From the NCBI GenBank assembly GCA_903837555.1, contig CAILUV010000074.1, positions 56,433-120,432 of the forward strand: 64,000 nucleotides of DNA. The letters are read 5' to 3'. This DNA is from an uncultured Alphaproteobacteria bacterium. Its GTDB lineage: Bacteria > Pseudomonadota > Alphaproteobacteria > Micropepsales > Micropepsaceae. This document shows positions 1-9,839 of the stretch, in pieces. Both the position numbers and the translations under genes were made by a program. How positions within the stretch are numbered: position 1 is the stretch's first letter; each line of letters starts with the position of its first letter. Under the pieces are notes generated by a model. The model did not search any database. It was not told the origin of the DNA and worked only from the letters and a program-made list of their open reading frames with translations.

Positions 1-110
1 TAGACGACGTGATCGTTGGTCTTGAACTCGTGCTTCTTGTTGGAATTGGCCGGGACCTTCTTGGCCGGGGCCGCAGCGGTCTTGGCAGGGGCAGTCTTGA
101 GGGCGGTCAT
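1..110 (-). CDS. carD: CarD-family transcription regulator, N-terminal fragment
   Basis: The gene starts at the ATG complementary to 108-110 and runs off the left edge, leaving 36 codons. The visible product opens with an Ala/Lys/Pro-rich tail and then reads KKHEFKTNDHVVY, which matches the start of the CarD/CdnL RNA-polymerase-interacting domain. CarD proteins bind the RNAP beta subunit and stabilise open promoter complexes, especially rRNA promoters. Placement upstream of a 7Fe ferredoxin gene and an S4-domain gene on the same strand is the usual alphaproteobacterial order and supports the call. Only the N-terminus is present, so the C-terminal DNA-binding part cannot be checked. Confidence 0.8.
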   Translation of the reverse strand, partial: MTALKTAPAKTAAAPAKKVPANSNKKHEFKTNDHVV

Positions 111-361
111 TGTGTTTCCTGTGCGCACAAAACATGGGGTGATCCTCCGGTGGGGCGCCGGCGGACACGTGTCGTCAGGTTCTCTGAACGAAGAAGACCC
201 TATCAGAAAAGATGAGAAAATGGAAGGAAAAACCATCCCATCCCATTGATTTGGCGATGTTTATTGAATTGGAACCCGGAAAGGGCCGCAAATTCAACCG
301 TTTGTGTCGGTTGCTCTGTGTGCGGAACACAGCCCTGCGAGCGCGCTAAAATGACGTAGTG

Positions 362-700
<339 letters not shown>

Positions 701-810
701 AGGCAGGCGCGTCCTTGGGCAAATCGGGGCTGTGCTTACGGCGCGTCGCCCCTGCAAGCAAGACCCTTCAATGGCGCAGTAATGTGATAATCGTTCTCAA
801 CTAGATGACG

Positions 811-1062
811 CTATTCGGCTATTTCGTAAAGCTGCCGTGCCTCGCTGGCAGACCCGCGCCGCTCGGCCAGCGCCAGCACCCGCACCACCAGCACATCGGC
901 ACCCTTGCCCAGGGTCAGAATATCGCCGGGCCGCACCACATGGCCGGGCTTGGCCACCCGCTGGCCGTTCAGGCGCACGCGCCCGCCAGTGACTGCTTCC
1001 TGCGCCACCGTGCGGGTGCGGTGGAAGCGAGCATGGAATAGCCATTTGTCCAGACGGCTCAT
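811..1062 (-). CDS. S4-domain RNA-binding protein (HslR-like)
   Basis: The 83-residue protein is nearly all S4 domain: MSRLDKWLFHARFHRTRT, then a GGRVRLNG turn and the VRPGDILTL strand typical of S4/HslR proteins. HslR family members bind RNA, and in E. coli Hsp15 recognises stalled 50S subunits carrying peptidyl-tRNA. The ATG overlaps the TGA of the upstream helicase frame (ATGA at 1059-1062), so the two are translationally coupled in the intact arrangement. In this genome the coupled upstream reading frame is broken at 1791, which could affect expression of this gene. Confidence 0.88.
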   Translation of the reverse strand: MSRLDKWLFHARFHRTRTVAQEAVTGGRVRLNGQRVAKPGHVVRPGDILTLGKGADVLVVRVLALAERRGSASEARQLYEIAE

Positions 1063-1790
1063 CGCGCCTTTAACGCCGCAAGGCCGGCGAACGGCGAATG
1101 CGGATCGGGCGGCGGTTCAACTTTCTTCGGCTTGGCCTTGTCAGGACGGCGCGGCTTCTCGCGCGCGCGGCGCCAGACCGGCTTGGCGTCGGCGACGGCG
1201 ACTTCACGCCAGCCAAGTGCGGCGATGACCGCGCGGGCTTCATCCTTGCTGGCACCAAGCAGTGAGACAAGTTTGGTGAGCAGCGTTTCGGCATCGGTGC
1301 CTGACGACAGCGCCGCTTCCAGTTCATCCTCCAGCCGCTCCAGCATGTCGAAGCGGATGGCGCGGCCGCCCAGCACCGCAAAGCCTGCCGCATGCAGGGA
1401 TGACGTGTCGGTTCCCTTGTCGACCGCGAACGAGGTAAGGCCGGGCGCGGGCGGCGGCGGTGGCGGCTCTTTCCGGGTCCACACGCCCCACAGCAGCGTG
1501 AGAAGCGCCGCCGCATCGGGCCGCAGCAACTTGGGCAGATAGACCGTGCGCCGTCCCACCCACACGCCATATGGGCGCAGCGCGCGGAGCAGCGGACCGA
1601 GCTTTTCGGGAAGCGTGAGCCTGGCGCCATCAAGGCTGGCGAAGTTCTCCGCGAGCTGATGGGCGATGCCGCGCGCGTCGCCGGGCAGGGCGCTGTCCGT
1701 GCCGGTACGCGCCTGCGTGGCGTCGCGCAGGGCGAGCAGTGGGCCAAGACGCGCGGCGATGCGCGCGGCGATCCAGTTTTCCAGCCGCGC
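1059..1790 (-). pseudogene. Severed C-terminal part of the SUV3-like helicase
   Basis: This frame is exactly in phase with the helicase upstream and is separated from it only by the TAG at 1791-1793. It stays open for 243 codons after the stop, beginning ARLENWIAARIAARLG and ending in a Lys/Pro-rich tail. It contains VGRRTVYLPKLLRP, a segment that belongs with the C-terminus of alphaproteobacterial helicase-related proteins. No convincing start codon with a ribosome binding site directly follows the TAG; the first ATG in frame is at 1565. Either this is a true nonsense mutation that removes the last 29% of the protein, or it is a one-base sequence error. The preserved downstream frame argues for a recent event or an error. 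Confidence 0.7.
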
Positions 1791-3590
1791 CTACAAGGCT
1801 TCGGTGCGCACATGGTCGTCTGCCTGCATCTGGATGCCGGGCTGCAAGGGTGACGATCCCGCCACCAGCCTGGCGACGATGGCGCCGTCCCACCACAGCT
1901 TGCCGTGTTCGCTCAAGGTGATGGCGCTGTCTTCGGCGGCAACCAGCGCATGACTGCGGGCGGCGATTTCGCTTTCCAGGCCTTTGAGGGCGGCGGCGCG
2001 CAGTGTGCGGCCTTGCAGGCCAACCGCGCGGGGATCTGGCACGAAGCGAAAACCGTCCAGGCGTCCGATGGCTTCTCCGCTGATGGACACGCCACCGGCT
2101 TCATCCAGCGCCAGGCTGCCGAACTCGTCATCGCGCAGATGCTTCATCAGCACAGAGGTGCGCCGGTCGATGAAGCGCTGGGTCAGCTGTTCATGCAGCG
2201 CATCCGACAAGCGGTCTTCCACCGCGCGGGTGATGCCCTGCCAGTGCGCGCCATCACGGGTCCATCCCTGTCGATGCGCGGCATAGGTATAGGTGCGGAT
2301 CTGCGCCAGCCGCCCCGAAAGCGTGGCGACATCGCCTTCGACAATGTCGGAGCGCGCGATCTGACGCGCCAGCCAGTCATCCGCGATTGCGCCATCACGG
2401 CTGAGAAACAGGAAGATGTTCTTCACCAGCTTCACATGTTCGTCGGTCGAGAGTTTGCGGAAATCCGGCAACTGGCAGACATCCCACAGGCGCCCGACCA
2501 TTTCGCGCGAGGTGGCAACAGCCTTGATCTCGTCATCGTCCGACAGGATGCGCAGCGCCACCGCATCGCTGGCGGGGCGCGCGCGGGTCAGGCCACGTTC
2601 AGGCGGGGGCGCATCCAGGCTGTCATTCAGGCTGGCCAGGCTGCGGAAGTCGAGATGCGCATTGCGCCATTGCAGCACGCGCACGGGATCGTAGCGATGG
2701 CCTTCTACCCGCTGCACCAGCTCGTCCTCGAACGCTTCGCAGTCGGCTGTCGCGCCGAAGGTGCCGTCATTCATGTAACGCCCGGCACGCCCGGCGATCT
2801 GGCCGATCTCGTCGGGACGCAGGGGGCGCATGCGCGCCCCGTCGAACTTCTCGCGGGCGGCGAAAGCGACATGATCGACATCCATGTTCAGGCCCATGCC
2901 GATGGCGTCGGTCGCCACCAGGAAGTCGACATCGCCCGACTGATACAGATCGACCTGGGCATTGCGGGTGCGCGGACTGAGCGCGCCCAGCACAACCGCC
3001 GCGCCGCCGCGCTGGCGACGGATCACTTCGGCGATGCCGTAGACATCCTGCGCGGAAAAACCGACCACCGCCGAACGGCGGGGCAGGCGGGTCAGCTTCT
3101 TCGCGCCGGTATAGGTCAGGTCGGAAAAGCGGGCGCGGCTGATGAACCAGGCCTTGGGAATAAACCGCTGGATAATGCCGCGCATCGTGTCGCTACCCAG
3201 CAGCACCGTCTCTTCGTCGCCGCGGGCATGCAGCAGCCGGTCGGTGAAGACATGGCCGCGTTCGGGATCGGCGCAGAGCTGGATTTCGTCAATCACAAGG
3301 CAGGCGACCGGAATGTCCAGCGGCATGGCCTCGACGGTGCAGACATAGAACCGCGGATTCTTCGGAACGATCTTTTCTTCGCCGGTGATCAGCGCGACTT
3401 CGTTCGGTCCGCGCAGCTTCACGATGCGGTCGTACACTTCGCGCGCCAGAAGGCGCAGCGGCAATCCGATCATGCCGGACTTGTGCGCCAGCATGCGTTC
3501 GATGGCGAAAAAGGTCTTGCCGGTGTTGGTCGGCCCCAGGACCGCGGTAACTTTGGGAACCTGCGTGCGGCCAGTGCCGGTGGTGTGCAT
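1791..3590 (-). CDS. SUV3-like superfamily 2 RNA/DNA helicase, prematurely stopped
   Basis: The 599-residue product has the SUV3/MgpS-type helicase signature: Walker A GPTNTGKT (residues 19-26), a VIDEIQL motif II, LLGSDTM, and motif VI QIAGRAGRYMNDGTFG. Such proteins are ATP-dependent nucleic-acid unwinding enzymes; the bacterial role is poorly defined. Start ATG at 3590 gives MHTTGTGRTQVPKVTAVLGP, with the ATPase core close to the N-terminus. The helicase core is complete, but the reading frame ends at a TAG (1791-1793) directly followed by 243 in-phase codons of plausible protein. The intact gene would encode about 843 residues and overlap the S4 gene. The truncated protein may keep ATPase activity, but this is inference. 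Confidence 0.88.
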   Translation of the reverse strand: MHTTGTGRTQVPKVTAVLGPTNTGKTFFAIERMLAHKSGMIGLPLRLLAREVYDRIVKLRGPNEVALITGEEKIVPKNPRFYVCTVEAMPLDIPVACLVIDEIQLCADPERGHVFTDRLLHARGDEETVLLGSDTMRGIIQRFIPKAWFISRARFSDLTYTGAKKLTRLPRRSAVVGFSAQDVYGIAEVIRRQRGGAAVVLGALSPRTRNAQVDLYQSGDVDFLVATDAIGMGLNMDVDHVAFAAREKFDGARMRPLRPDEIGQIAGRAGRYMNDGTFGATADCEAFEDELVQRVEGHRYDPVRVLQWRNAHLDFRSLASLNDSLDAPPPERGLTRARPASDAVALRILSDDDEIKAVATSREMVGRLWDVCQLPDFRKLSTDEHVKLVKNIFLFLSRDGAIADDWLARQIARSDIVEGDVATLSGRLAQIRTYTYAAHRQGWTRDGAHWQGITRAVEDRLSDALHEQLTQRFIDRRTSVLMKHLRDDEFGSLALDEAGGVSISGEAIGRLDGFRFVPDPRAVGLQGRTLRAAALKGLESEIAARSHALVAAEDSAITLSEHGKLWWDGAIVARLVAGSSPLQPGIQMQADDHVRTEAL

Positions 3591-3932
3591 GGGATGTTAA
3601 ATCGTGTCTGCCCGTGCCTTTCGCAAGCAAAAGGATCGCCTGGTTGACGCGCTGGATCGCGCGCGGGGATCCCCTGTGTCGGGCAATGCGAGGGCGGATA
3701 CCAGCGCGGAAGGGCTCTTGTGGATTGCGGGTTAAGAATTAGAACAAAACTGGTCCGAACATAGATCGAATCACTAACCAATTCAATATCTGCCTTTGTT
3801 CTCATACATTTAGCAGATTCCGAACACCGTTAAAACACCACATCTAGTGGCCGACTCGAACCATGGGCCTTTGTCTGGGCCGCGCGACTCCATTCCGTAC
3901 CCGGATTAAAAAACCCGCGGACATCCCGGCAT
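3591..3932. other. Non-coding interval between helicase and DUF3108 gene
   Basis: These 342 bases hold no convincing gene. The stretch 3730-3850 is distinctly AT-richer than its surroundings (runs such as ttaagaattagaacaaaa and tcacatttagc-like segments), as expected for the minus-strand promoter region of the helicase gene. I cannot assign -35/-10 hexamers with confidence. A sequence complementary to a tRNA T-loop occurs near 3852-3864 but does not fold into a tRNA. Downstream of the DUF3108 gene the minus strand has a short TTTTTT run (3908-3913) without a clear preceding stem. Confidence 0.5.
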
Positions 3933-4808
3933 TTACGAGGACGAGCGGACGCCTCTGGGGTGCTGGCCGTCGACCTTCAGGGAGGTCGCCAGGACGGCGA
4001 TCACGCCATATTTGGTCTTGGCCCAGACCCGCAGCGGCACGGTATAGTCGCGCCCCGCCACCGAGGATGGGAAGCTAGCGATCCAGGCGCGAACCACGGG
4101 AAAATCGCTGCCGCTCAGCAGCTTCTGGCGAAAGCCGGCGATGGGGCGATAGCGCGCTTCGCACTGCACGGCTTTGCCCTGGTAAAGGCCGTTGTCCATC
4201 TTGATGTCAACATCGCGGACCTTGCGCAGTTCAAGATTGTAGCGGCGGCGGCCATCAAACACCGGGAGCGTGGCGGCGCAGGGATTGCCGTCCCTGGCTG
4301 CAACGCCGCTGGCGATCAGCGTGATGGCACTCAACGGATCCAGCGTGCCCTTGGCGTCCTGCGGTTTCACTTCAAATTCTGTCTTGGGATAGACCGGATT
4401 GGCATAAAGGCGCGGCGCATTTTCGCCCTCATAGGTCAGGGAAACCTGTTGCCGCTTGCCGGTGGACTGGCGGGTGTTGAAGCTGTCGTACAAAGCGGGC
4501 GCCAGGTTCCTGTCGGCCAGCTTGCCCGATGCGGTGGCCTGGATTTCCGACTGCCAGAAGGCGTTCACCACGCCCTGGGTCTGGAGGTTGGAAACCACCT
4601 GATAGTCACCGCCCCGGATGGTGGCGTCCAAATCCGCCTTTCCCATCGTGATCCCCCCCGCATAGAGCGTCATGGCGACCTGGAGCTGGGAGCCGGGCTG
4701 ACTCGGGCTGGTGGCGCCGCCGGCGGCGCTGGCGGGCAGGGAGAGGCCCAAAAGGGCCAGCGCGGCGAGGGGGATGGCAAGGGGAGGGAGAAGGCTGTTT
4801 GGGCGCAT
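3933..4808 (-). CDS. Exported DUF3108-domain protein
   Basis: The 291-residue product starts with a clear signal peptide: MRPNSLLPP, a hydrophobic core and LPASAA as a probable signal peptidase I site near residue 29. The rest is one beta-rich domain with features of DUF3108 (early [14 protein letters not shown] strand, central [14 protein letters not shown], late RYRPIAGF and [13 protein letters not shown]). DUF3108 proteins are predicted periplasmic, related to outer-membrane or lipid-carrier folds, with no established activity. It is divergent from rpmB, with 156 bases between start codons that must hold both promoters. The name rests on family resemblance read by eye. Confidence 0.75.
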   Translation of the reverse strand: MRPNSLLPPLAIPLAALALLGLSLPASAAGGATSPSQPGSQLQVAMTLYAGGITMGKADLDATIRGGDYQVVSNLQTQGVVNAFWQSEIQATASGKLADRNLAPALYDSFNTRQSTGKRQQVSLTYEGENAPRLYANPVYPKTEFEVKPQDAKGTLDPLSAITLIASGVAARDGNPCAATLPVFDGRRRYNLELRKVRDVDIKMDNGLYQGKAVQCEARYRPIAGFRQKLLSGSDFPVVRAWIASFPSSVAGRDYTVPLRVWAKTKYGVIAVLATSLKVDGQHPRGVRSSS

Positions 4809-4964
4809 GAAAGCCTATATAGCTGGATATATTGGTGCTTTTGGGGCCAACGGGGCAGGCCTTGTTCCGGTTCCGCCTTGACCAATGCGGGCGGTTTGCT
4901 TATGAACCCGGCTCTTTTCCAGGCGAAAGCTGCGGAAATCCTGAAAGAATTGAAGAGAATCGCC

Positions 4965-5261
4965 ATGGCACGCCGCTGCGAATTGACCGGAAAAGGCCTC
5001 CTGGTTGGCAACAATGTCAGCCACGCCAACAACAAGACCAAGCGGATCTACCGCCCGAACCTGCAGATCATTGCGCTGGCCAGCGAACTGCTGGGCAACA
5101 GCTACAAGCTGAAGATTTCCATGAACGCGCTGCGTTCGGTGGACCGCAATGGCGGCCTGGATCCCTTCATCCTGAAGTGCAAGGACAGCACGCTGTCGCC
5201 CAAGGCCCTGCGCCTGAAGCGCGCGATCGCCAAGAAGGCCTCCGCCGCCAAGGCCGCCTAA
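4965..5261 (+). CDS. rpmB: 50S ribosomal protein L28
   Basis: The 98-residue protein begins [21 protein letters not shown], the conserved L28 start, and continues with [13 protein letters not shown] and the [15 protein letters not shown] segment usual for alphaproteobacterial L28. I take the ATG at 4965, preceded by GAAGAGA, and not the much longer upstream open frame, which is antisense to the DUF3108 gene. L28 is a component of the large ribosomal subunit near the E site. The C-terminal Lys/Ala-rich tail ([11 protein letters not shown]) is normal for the class. It stands alone on the plus strand and is followed by a strong hairpin. Confidence 0.97.
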   Translation: MARRCELTGKGLLVGNNVSHANNKTKRIYRPNLQIIALASELLGNSYKLKISMNALRSVDRNGGLDPFILKCKDSTLSPKALRLKRAIAKKASAAKAA

Positions 5262-5289
5262 CCGGCAATTTCATCGCTAAGCCTTTTGA

Positions 5290-5315
5290 CCGCCGCGTGG
5301 GAAACCGCGCGGCGG
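5290..5315 (+). terminator. Stem-loop after rpmB
   Basis: A perfect 8-bp GC stem (5290-5297 with 5308-5315) closes a 10-base loop, 28 bases after the rpmB stop. No T-run follows, so it is a weak candidate for intrinsic termination and may act in mRNA 3'-end stability. Confidence 0.4.
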
Positions 5316-5384
5316 CATCGCATTTGCGTGGCTCTCCCTGAAATCATGCTGCGCGTGCCAGATTGATACGTCTGGTGCGCCTGT

Positions 5385-6173
5385 ATGGTGTTTATGAGGG
5401 CTTTTGTGAGGGCATACGATTACCAAAACGGCGCGCACCGCGCCCTGACGCTGGATACAGCAGACGTCACGGCCGGGCTGCGCCACGAGGACGACGCGGT
5501 TTGGCCGCCGCGTACGCGCGCCTATGGCGGCCCGCCCGAGGATTTGCGCAACAGAATGTCCGGGCCGATTCTGATCGCCGCCCGTCTGGTCGTGCCGGTG
5601 CTGCTGCTGATCACGCTGCTGGGCGCGGCCTATCTGTTCACTGATGCGCTGCTGTTCCTGCCTGACGCGCCGCGCGCCGTGCAGAACGCCATGCTGGCGC
5701 GTAGCGACCTGGTGCTGCCGGTGGCCTGGTACGCCATCCATCTCTGCAATCGCCGCTATGGCGCGCCCTATGCCTTTGCCCAGCTTCTCGTCGGGCTGGG
5801 GATCGTGGCGCTGGTGGTGCTGCTCAATCCCGGCGGGATCACCAACTGGATCAACAGCACGCCGCTATTGTCGCTGCGCACCATGCTGGCCTTCGGCGCG
5901 TCGTTCCTGTTCGCCAACTTCATCGCCATCATCTTCTTCGACGCGGCGCGCGGTCCGCGCTGGTGGACGGCGCCGCTGGCTGCATCCTTCGCCGCCAGCC
6001 TTGTCTTCAGCGCGGTTTATTATCCGGCTGCGTTCGCCGGCGCCGACGTGCCCTGGACGGACTCCGCCCTGGTGCATTTTATCGTGTTCTTCGGGGAAAG
6101 CATTCTGCTGCTCGTGCCGTATTATCTGCTGCGGCCTGCCATGCGCCCATTGAGCGGGATGAATGGGTACTGA
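5385..6173 (+). CDS. VUT-family (YhhQ-like) integral membrane protein
   Basis: This 262-residue product has a hydrophilic N-terminus of about 60 residues and then about six membrane segments (roughly 62-85, 105-120, 128-148, 160-183, 192-212, 225-248). The spacing FLFANFIAIIFFDAARG, then WWTAPLAASFAASLVFSA with a conserved WW pair, is like the DUF165/VUT family, whose members include the queuosine-precursor transporter YhhQ. Transport of a queuosine or other small precursor is plausible but not shown. The start is uncertain: ATG at 5385 and ATG at 5394 are both possible and neither has a good ribosome binding site. The gene is convergent with cobT. Confidence 0.6.
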   Translation: MVFMRAFVRAYDYQNGAHRALTLDTADVTAGLRHEDDAVWPPRTRAYGGPPEDLRNRMSGPILIAARLVVPVLLLITLLGAAYLFTDALLFLPDAPRAVQNAMLARSDLVLPVAWYAIHLCNRRYGAPYAFAQLLVGLGIVALVVLLNPGGITNWINSTPLLSLRTMLAFGASFLFANFIAIIFFDAARGPRWWTAPLAASFAASLVFSAVYYPAAFAGADVPWTDSALVHFIVFFGESILLLVPYYLLRPAMRPLSGMNGY

Positions 6174-6280
6174 GGTGGTACGCGAAGCGTAAGCACGGGT
6201 CCGGTCGACCTGCGCGGGCCGAAGTACGCCGTGAGCTTGGGCGAGCGGCCAGAAAGCCACACGCACTCTGTTGGGATCGA

Positions 6281-8110
6281 CTAACGCTTGCGGCGCCCCG
6301 TTGGTGCGTCTTCGGCAAACAGTTCGGTGAGCTGTTCGGTCATGGCCCCGCCAAGCTGTTCGGCATCCACGATGGTGACCGCCTTGCGGTAATAGCGCGT
6401 CACGTCATGGCCGATGCCGATGGCAGTCAGCTCGACCGATGAACGGGTCTCGATCTCCTCGATCACCCGGCGCAGGTGATGTTCCAGATAGTTTCCGGCG
6501 TTCACCGACAGGGTGGAATCGTCCACCGGCGCGCCGTCGGAGATCACCATCAAGATTTTGCGCTGTTCGGGACGCGCCACGATGCGGTTGTGCGCCCAGG
6601 TCAGGGCTTCGCCGTCGATATTCTCTTTCAGCAGGCCTTCGCGCATCATCAGGCCCAAGTTGCGCTTGGCCCGCCGCCAGGGCTCATCTGCCGCCTTGTA
6701 GACGATGTGGCGCAGGTCGTTGAGGCGGCCAGGCTGTGGCGGCTTGCCGGCGCCCAGCCACTTCTCGCGGCTCATGCCGCCCTTCCAGGCGCGGGTGGTG
6801 AAGCCCAGGATTTCGGTTTTCACGCCCACGCGCTCCAGCGTGCGGCCCAGAATGTCGGCGCACATCGCCGCCACCATGATGGGCCGTCCGCGCATGGAGC
6901 CCGAATTGTCGAGCAACAGCGTGACACATGTGTCGCGGAAGGTGGTGTCTTTCTCCCGCTTGAACGACAGCGGGTACATCGGATCGATCACGATGCGGGT
7001 CAGGCGTGAGGTATCGAGCAGGCCTTCTTCCAGATCGTATTCCCAGTGCCGGTTCTGCTGCGCCATCAACAGCCGCTGCAGCTTGTTGGCCAGGCGCGAG
7101 ACCACGCTCTGCATCGCGGACAATTGCTGGTCGAGAAAGCCGCGCAGCCGCGCCAGCTCTTCAGGCTCGCACAGGTCTGGCGCGGCGATTTCCTCGTCGA
7201 ATTCGGCAGTGAAAATCTTGTAGCCCCACTCGTCCTGCCGGGAGAAGGCGGATTCCTGGCGCTGCGGCTTGGCGCCGTCTTCCGGTTCGGTGGCATCCGA
7301 CAGGTCTTCGGACTGCTCCGCGGCCATGTCGGATTCCACCTCCTGGCCGTCTTCGGCCTCGGCGGCGGATTCGGTGGCGGCGCTTTCGCCGTCCTGCTGG
7401 GCGTCCTGGTCCTGGCCGTCGTCATTCTCGCCGTCGGGCTTTTCGCCGTCGGCGTCCTGTTCGGCGGACGACTCGCTTTCCGTCTGATCGCCAAAGGCCA
7501 GATGATTGAGCATGGTGCGGGTGAGCTTGGCGAAGGCCTTCTGGTCGCGCAGCGCACCAGCCAGCTTGTCCAGATCGCCGCCGGCCTTCTCCTCGATGAA
7601 GGGGCGCCATAATTCCACCGCGCTGGCGACCGAGGCCGGCGGTTTTTCGCCGGAAAGCTTTTCGCGCACCATCAGCGCCAGGACATCGGCCAGCGGCGCT
7701 TCGTCCTTGCCGCGCGCCTTGCCCAGACCGCGATTGAGCAGCCGCTGTTCCAGGCCCGCTGCCAGGTTGGCCTGAACGCCTTTCATGGCGATGCTGCCGA
7801 TCGCTTCAACCCGGGCCTGTTCGGCGGCCTCGAAAATCGCGGCGCCTTCGGGCGATGCCGGACGGAACTGGGTGTTTACTTTTTCGTCGTGATAGGCCCG
7901 ACGCAACGCATAGGCATCGCCGGTGCCGCGCACCAGCGCCACGTCATGGGCCGACAGGTTGCGTGACGGCGAGGGCAGGCGGGCCTTCAGGCCCTTGAGC
8001 GCGGGCGGCTCGGCGGAGAAATTGACTTCGAGTTCCGGCTCGGCTGCAAGGCTTCGCACCGCCACGGTGACGGCGCGCTTGAACGGTTCCGCGGGAGACT
8101 CGGGCTTCAC
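6281..8110 (-). CDS. cobT: Aerobic cobaltochelatase subunit CobT
   Basis: The 609-residue protein shows the CobT layout: an N-terminal domain to about residue 215, a strongly acidic Asp/Glu/Gln linker (about 218-290), and a C-terminal von Willebrand A domain. The metal-ion-dependent adhesion motif DNSGS begins at D401. CobT and the AAA+ subunit CobS form the chaperone-like module that, with the large subunit CobN, inserts cobalt into hydrogenobyrinic acid diamide in aerobic cobalamin synthesis. Its ATG overlaps the cobS TGA (ATGA at 8107-8110), so the two are translationally coupled. cobN is not in this window. Confidence 0.95.
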   Translation of the reverse strand: MKPESPAEPFKRAVTVAVRSLAAEPELEVNFSAEPPALKGLKARLPSPSRNLSAHDVALVRGTGDAYALRRAYHDEKVNTQFRPASPEGAAIFEAAEQARVEAIGSIAMKGVQANLAAGLEQRLLNRGLGKARGKDEAPLADVLALMVREKLSGEKPPASVASAVELWRPFIEEKAGGDLDKLAGALRDQKAFAKLTRTMLNHLAFGDQTESESSAEQDADGEKPDGENDDGQDQDAQQDGESAATESAAEAEDGQEVESDMAAEQSEDLSDATEPEDGAKPQRQESAFSRQDEWGYKIFTAEFDEEIAAPDLCEPEELARLRGFLDQQLSAMQSVVSRLANKLQRLLMAQQNRHWEYDLEEGLLDTSRLTRIVIDPMYPLSFKREKDTTFRDTCVTLLLDNSGSMRGRPIMVAAMCADILGRTLERVGVKTEILGFTTRAWKGGMSREKWLGAGKPPQPGRLNDLRHIVYKAADEPWRRAKRNLGLMMREGLLKENIDGEALTWAHNRIVARPEQRKILMVISDGAPVDDSTLSVNAGNYLEHHLRRVIEEIETRSSVELTAIGIGHDVTRYYRKAVTIVDAEQLGGAMTEQLTELFAEDAPTGRRKR

Positions 8111-9099
8111 GCCACCAGGACTTTGGCGGCGCTTTCCGGCAATTCCTCGCCGAAGCAGCGCTGGTAGAATTCCGCCACGCTGGCGCGTTCCAGCTCGTCA
8201 CACTTGTTGAGGAAGGTGAGGCGGAAGGCGAAACCGACATCGCCGAAGATTTCGGCATTCTGCGCCCAGGTGATGACGGTACGCGGGCTCATCACGGTCG
8301 ACAGATCACCCGCCACGAACGCGTTGCGGGTCATGTCGGCCAGCCGCACCATGGCGGAGAGCGTCTTCTTGCCCTCGGCGCTGTCGTAGCTGGGGGCCTT
8401 CGCCAGCACGATTTCTTCCTCGGCTTCATGCGTCAGGTAGTTCAGCGTGGTGACGATGCTCCAGCGGTCCATCTGACCCTGATTGATCTGCTGGGTGCCA
8501 TGATACAGGCCGGTTGTGTCGCCCAGGCCGATGGTGTTGGTGGTCGAAAACAGGCGGAAGGCAGGGTGCGGGTGGATCACCTTGTTCTGGTCCAGCAGCG
8601 TCAACCGGCCCTGAACTTCCAGCACGCGCTGAATGACGAACATCACGTCGGGACGGCCGGCGTCATATTCGTCGAACACCAAAGCCACGGGTCTTTGAAG
8701 TGCCCAGGGCAACAACCCTTCGCGGAATTCGGTGACCTGCTGGCCATCCTTCAGCACGATGGCGTCCTTGCCGATCAGGTCGATGCGGCTGATGTGGGAA
8801 TCCAGATTGATGCGGATGCAGGGCCAGTTCAGCCGCGCCGCCACCTGTTCGATGTGGGTGGACTTGCCGGTGCCGTGATAGCCCTGGACCATGACGCGGC
8901 GGTTGTGGGCAAAGCCCGCCAGGATCGCCAGCGTGGTTTCGCGGTCGAAGCGATAGGCTGGATCGCGTTCCGGCACATGCTCGTTCGCCTGCTTGAAGGC
9001 GGGCACCTTCATGTTGGTCTTGATGCCGAACACCTCGGCGGCGTCCACCACGGTGTCGGGCGCGTAGGCGGTATCAAGGGCTTCGGTATGAGTGCTCAT
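8107..9099 (-). CDS. cobS: Aerobic cobaltochelatase AAA+ subunit CobS
   Basis: This MoxR-type AAA+ ATPase has Walker [10 protein letters not shown], Walker [12 protein letters not shown] and the sensor segment [14 protein letters not shown]. CobS hexamers with CobT hydrolyse ATP to drive cobalt insertion by CobN. I start at the ATG at 9099 ([12 protein letters not shown], 330 residues); an ATG at 9114 adds five residues. The N-terminal [14 protein letters not shown] region is typical for CobS. It is coupled to cobT downstream and follows a J-domain gene with a 53-base spacer that holds a short perfect hairpin. Confidence 0.95.
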   Translation of the reverse strand: MSTHTEALDTAYAPDTVVDAAEVFGIKTNMKVPAFKQANEHVPERDPAYRFDRETTLAILAGFAHNRRVMVQGYHGTGKSTHIEQVAARLNWPCIRINLDSHISRIDLIGKDAIVLKDGQQVTEFREGLLPWALQRPVALVFDEYDAGRPDVMFVIQRVLEVQGRLTLLDQNKVIHPHPAFRLFSTTNTIGLGDTTGLYHGTQQINQGQMDRWSIVTTLNYLTHEAEEEIVLAKAPSYDSAEGKKTLSAMVRLADMTRNAFVAGDLSTVMSPRTVITWAQNAEIFGDVGFAFRLTFLNKCDELERASVAEFYQRCFGEELPESAAKVLVA

Positions 9100-9133
9100 G
9101 TCTGGATCCGGCAAGGCCGCCGTGAATGGTACG

Positions 9134-9150
9134 CGGGCGCGAGACGCCCG
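9134..9150. repeat. Short perfect GC hairpin between J-domain gene and cobS
   Basis: A 6-bp perfect stem (cgggcg, 9134-9139, with cgcccg, 9145-9150) closes the 5-base loop cgaga. On the transcribed minus strand it lies directly after the J-domain stop and before cobS. There is no T-run, so termination is unlikely. It may tune the mRNA ratio between the genes, or it may be a copy of a dispersed intergenic palindrome. Confidence 0.4.
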
Positions 9151-9152
9151 TT

Positions 9153-9758
9153 TCAGGTGAGAAGCCCCGAGGCGCGCAACACGCCATAGGCCTTGATGAC
9201 CTGCTTCAGCCGTTCTTCGGCGCCCCGATCGCCACCGTTCGCGTCGGGATGAAAACGCTTCACAAGCTCCTTATACCGCGCCTTGATCTCGATCAAGGTG
9301 GAGTTATGGGGCAGTTGCATCGTGTCCATGGCGATGGCCTGAAGCCGTGTCAGATGCCGCTCCGGACGGCGCGGCGTGCCGCCGTCATCGTCCTCTGCAA
9401 ACATCGCATGGCTGTCACCCACGCTGCCCAGAGGACTTTGTCCCATGCGCGCCTTGGCGGCGCGCTTGCCCAGGGGCCAGGTGGGACGGTGACCGGTCAG
9501 CGCATCCTCGCGAAACTGCCGGACGTCGTTGTCGTCCATGCCCTTGAAGTAGTCCCAGGATTCGTTGTGCAGCCGGGCATGCTTGGGACACAGCCAGACA
9601 TATTCGGACAAATTCTTGGGTGATTTTGAAACCCGGCAGTTGCCCGGCCCAACGCAATCGGGCGCTTCGCACATCTTGGTGACCGGCTCCGGCTTCTTCG
9701 CCTTGGTACCCTTGATGCTGATGTCGCTTTTGAAGCGATTGGTGCGCGATTGAACCAT
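9153..9758 (-). CDS. J-domain protein with N-terminal Cys-rich segment
   Basis: This 201-residue protein has a C-terminal J domain (about 135-201): [20 protein letters not shown], with the catalytic HPD tripeptide, then [14 protein letters not shown]. The middle is linker-like. Near residues 30-58 it carries C-x4-C-x5-C and later CPKHARLH, a likely zinc-binding cluster. J proteins stimulate Hsp70 (DnaK) ATPase. A gene of this type sits just upstream of cobS in many alphaproteobacteria, so a link to chelatase assembly is reasonable but unproven. It is divergent from bolA. Start ATG at 9758 is the only good candidate. Confidence 0.85.
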   Translation of the reverse strand: MVQSRTNRFKSDISIKGTKAKKPEPVTKMCEAPDCVGPGNCRVSKSPKNLSEYVWLCPKHARLHNESWDYFKGMDDNDVRQFREDALTGHRPTWPLGKRAAKARMGQSPLGSVGDSHAMFAEDDDGGTPRRPERHLTRLQAIAMDTMQLPHNSTLIEIKARYKELVKRFHPDANGGDRGAEERLKQVIKAYGVLRASGLLT

Positions 9759-9805
9759 CGAACAATTATGGGGTTTGAACGGTAAAAAACAAGAAAACGT
9801 ATCAC

Positions 9806-9834
9806 TTGACTTTCCCCGCCCATAAGCAAACTAG
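9806..9834 (+). promoter_or_regulatory. Possible bolA promoter
   Basis: TTGACT at 9806-9811 is a good -35 box. With a 17-base spacer the -10 would be AACTAG (9829-9834), a weak match, putting transcription start almost at the bolA ATG (9840). Either the transcript has almost no leader or the true -10 lies elsewhere. Confidence 0.3.
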
Positions 9835-9839
9835 GGCGC

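Noticed and set aside
1905..3647. 580-codon open frame antisense to the helicase
   Set aside because: It is a shadow of the helicase codons, with no motif or start signal of its own.
3850..3866. T-loop-like GGTTCGAGTC on the minus strand
   Set aside because: The bases flanking the loop do not pair, and no acceptor, D or anticodon arm can be drawn around it.
3960..4964. Long N-terminal extension in frame with rpmB
   Set aside because: It is antisense to the DUF3108 gene. L28 starts at the conserved MARRCELTG with a proper ribosome binding site.
6174..6280. Convergent gap after the VUT-family gene, considered as a repeat or gene remnant
   Set aside because: There is no clear hairpin, no start codon with a ribosome binding site and no family likeness in any frame.
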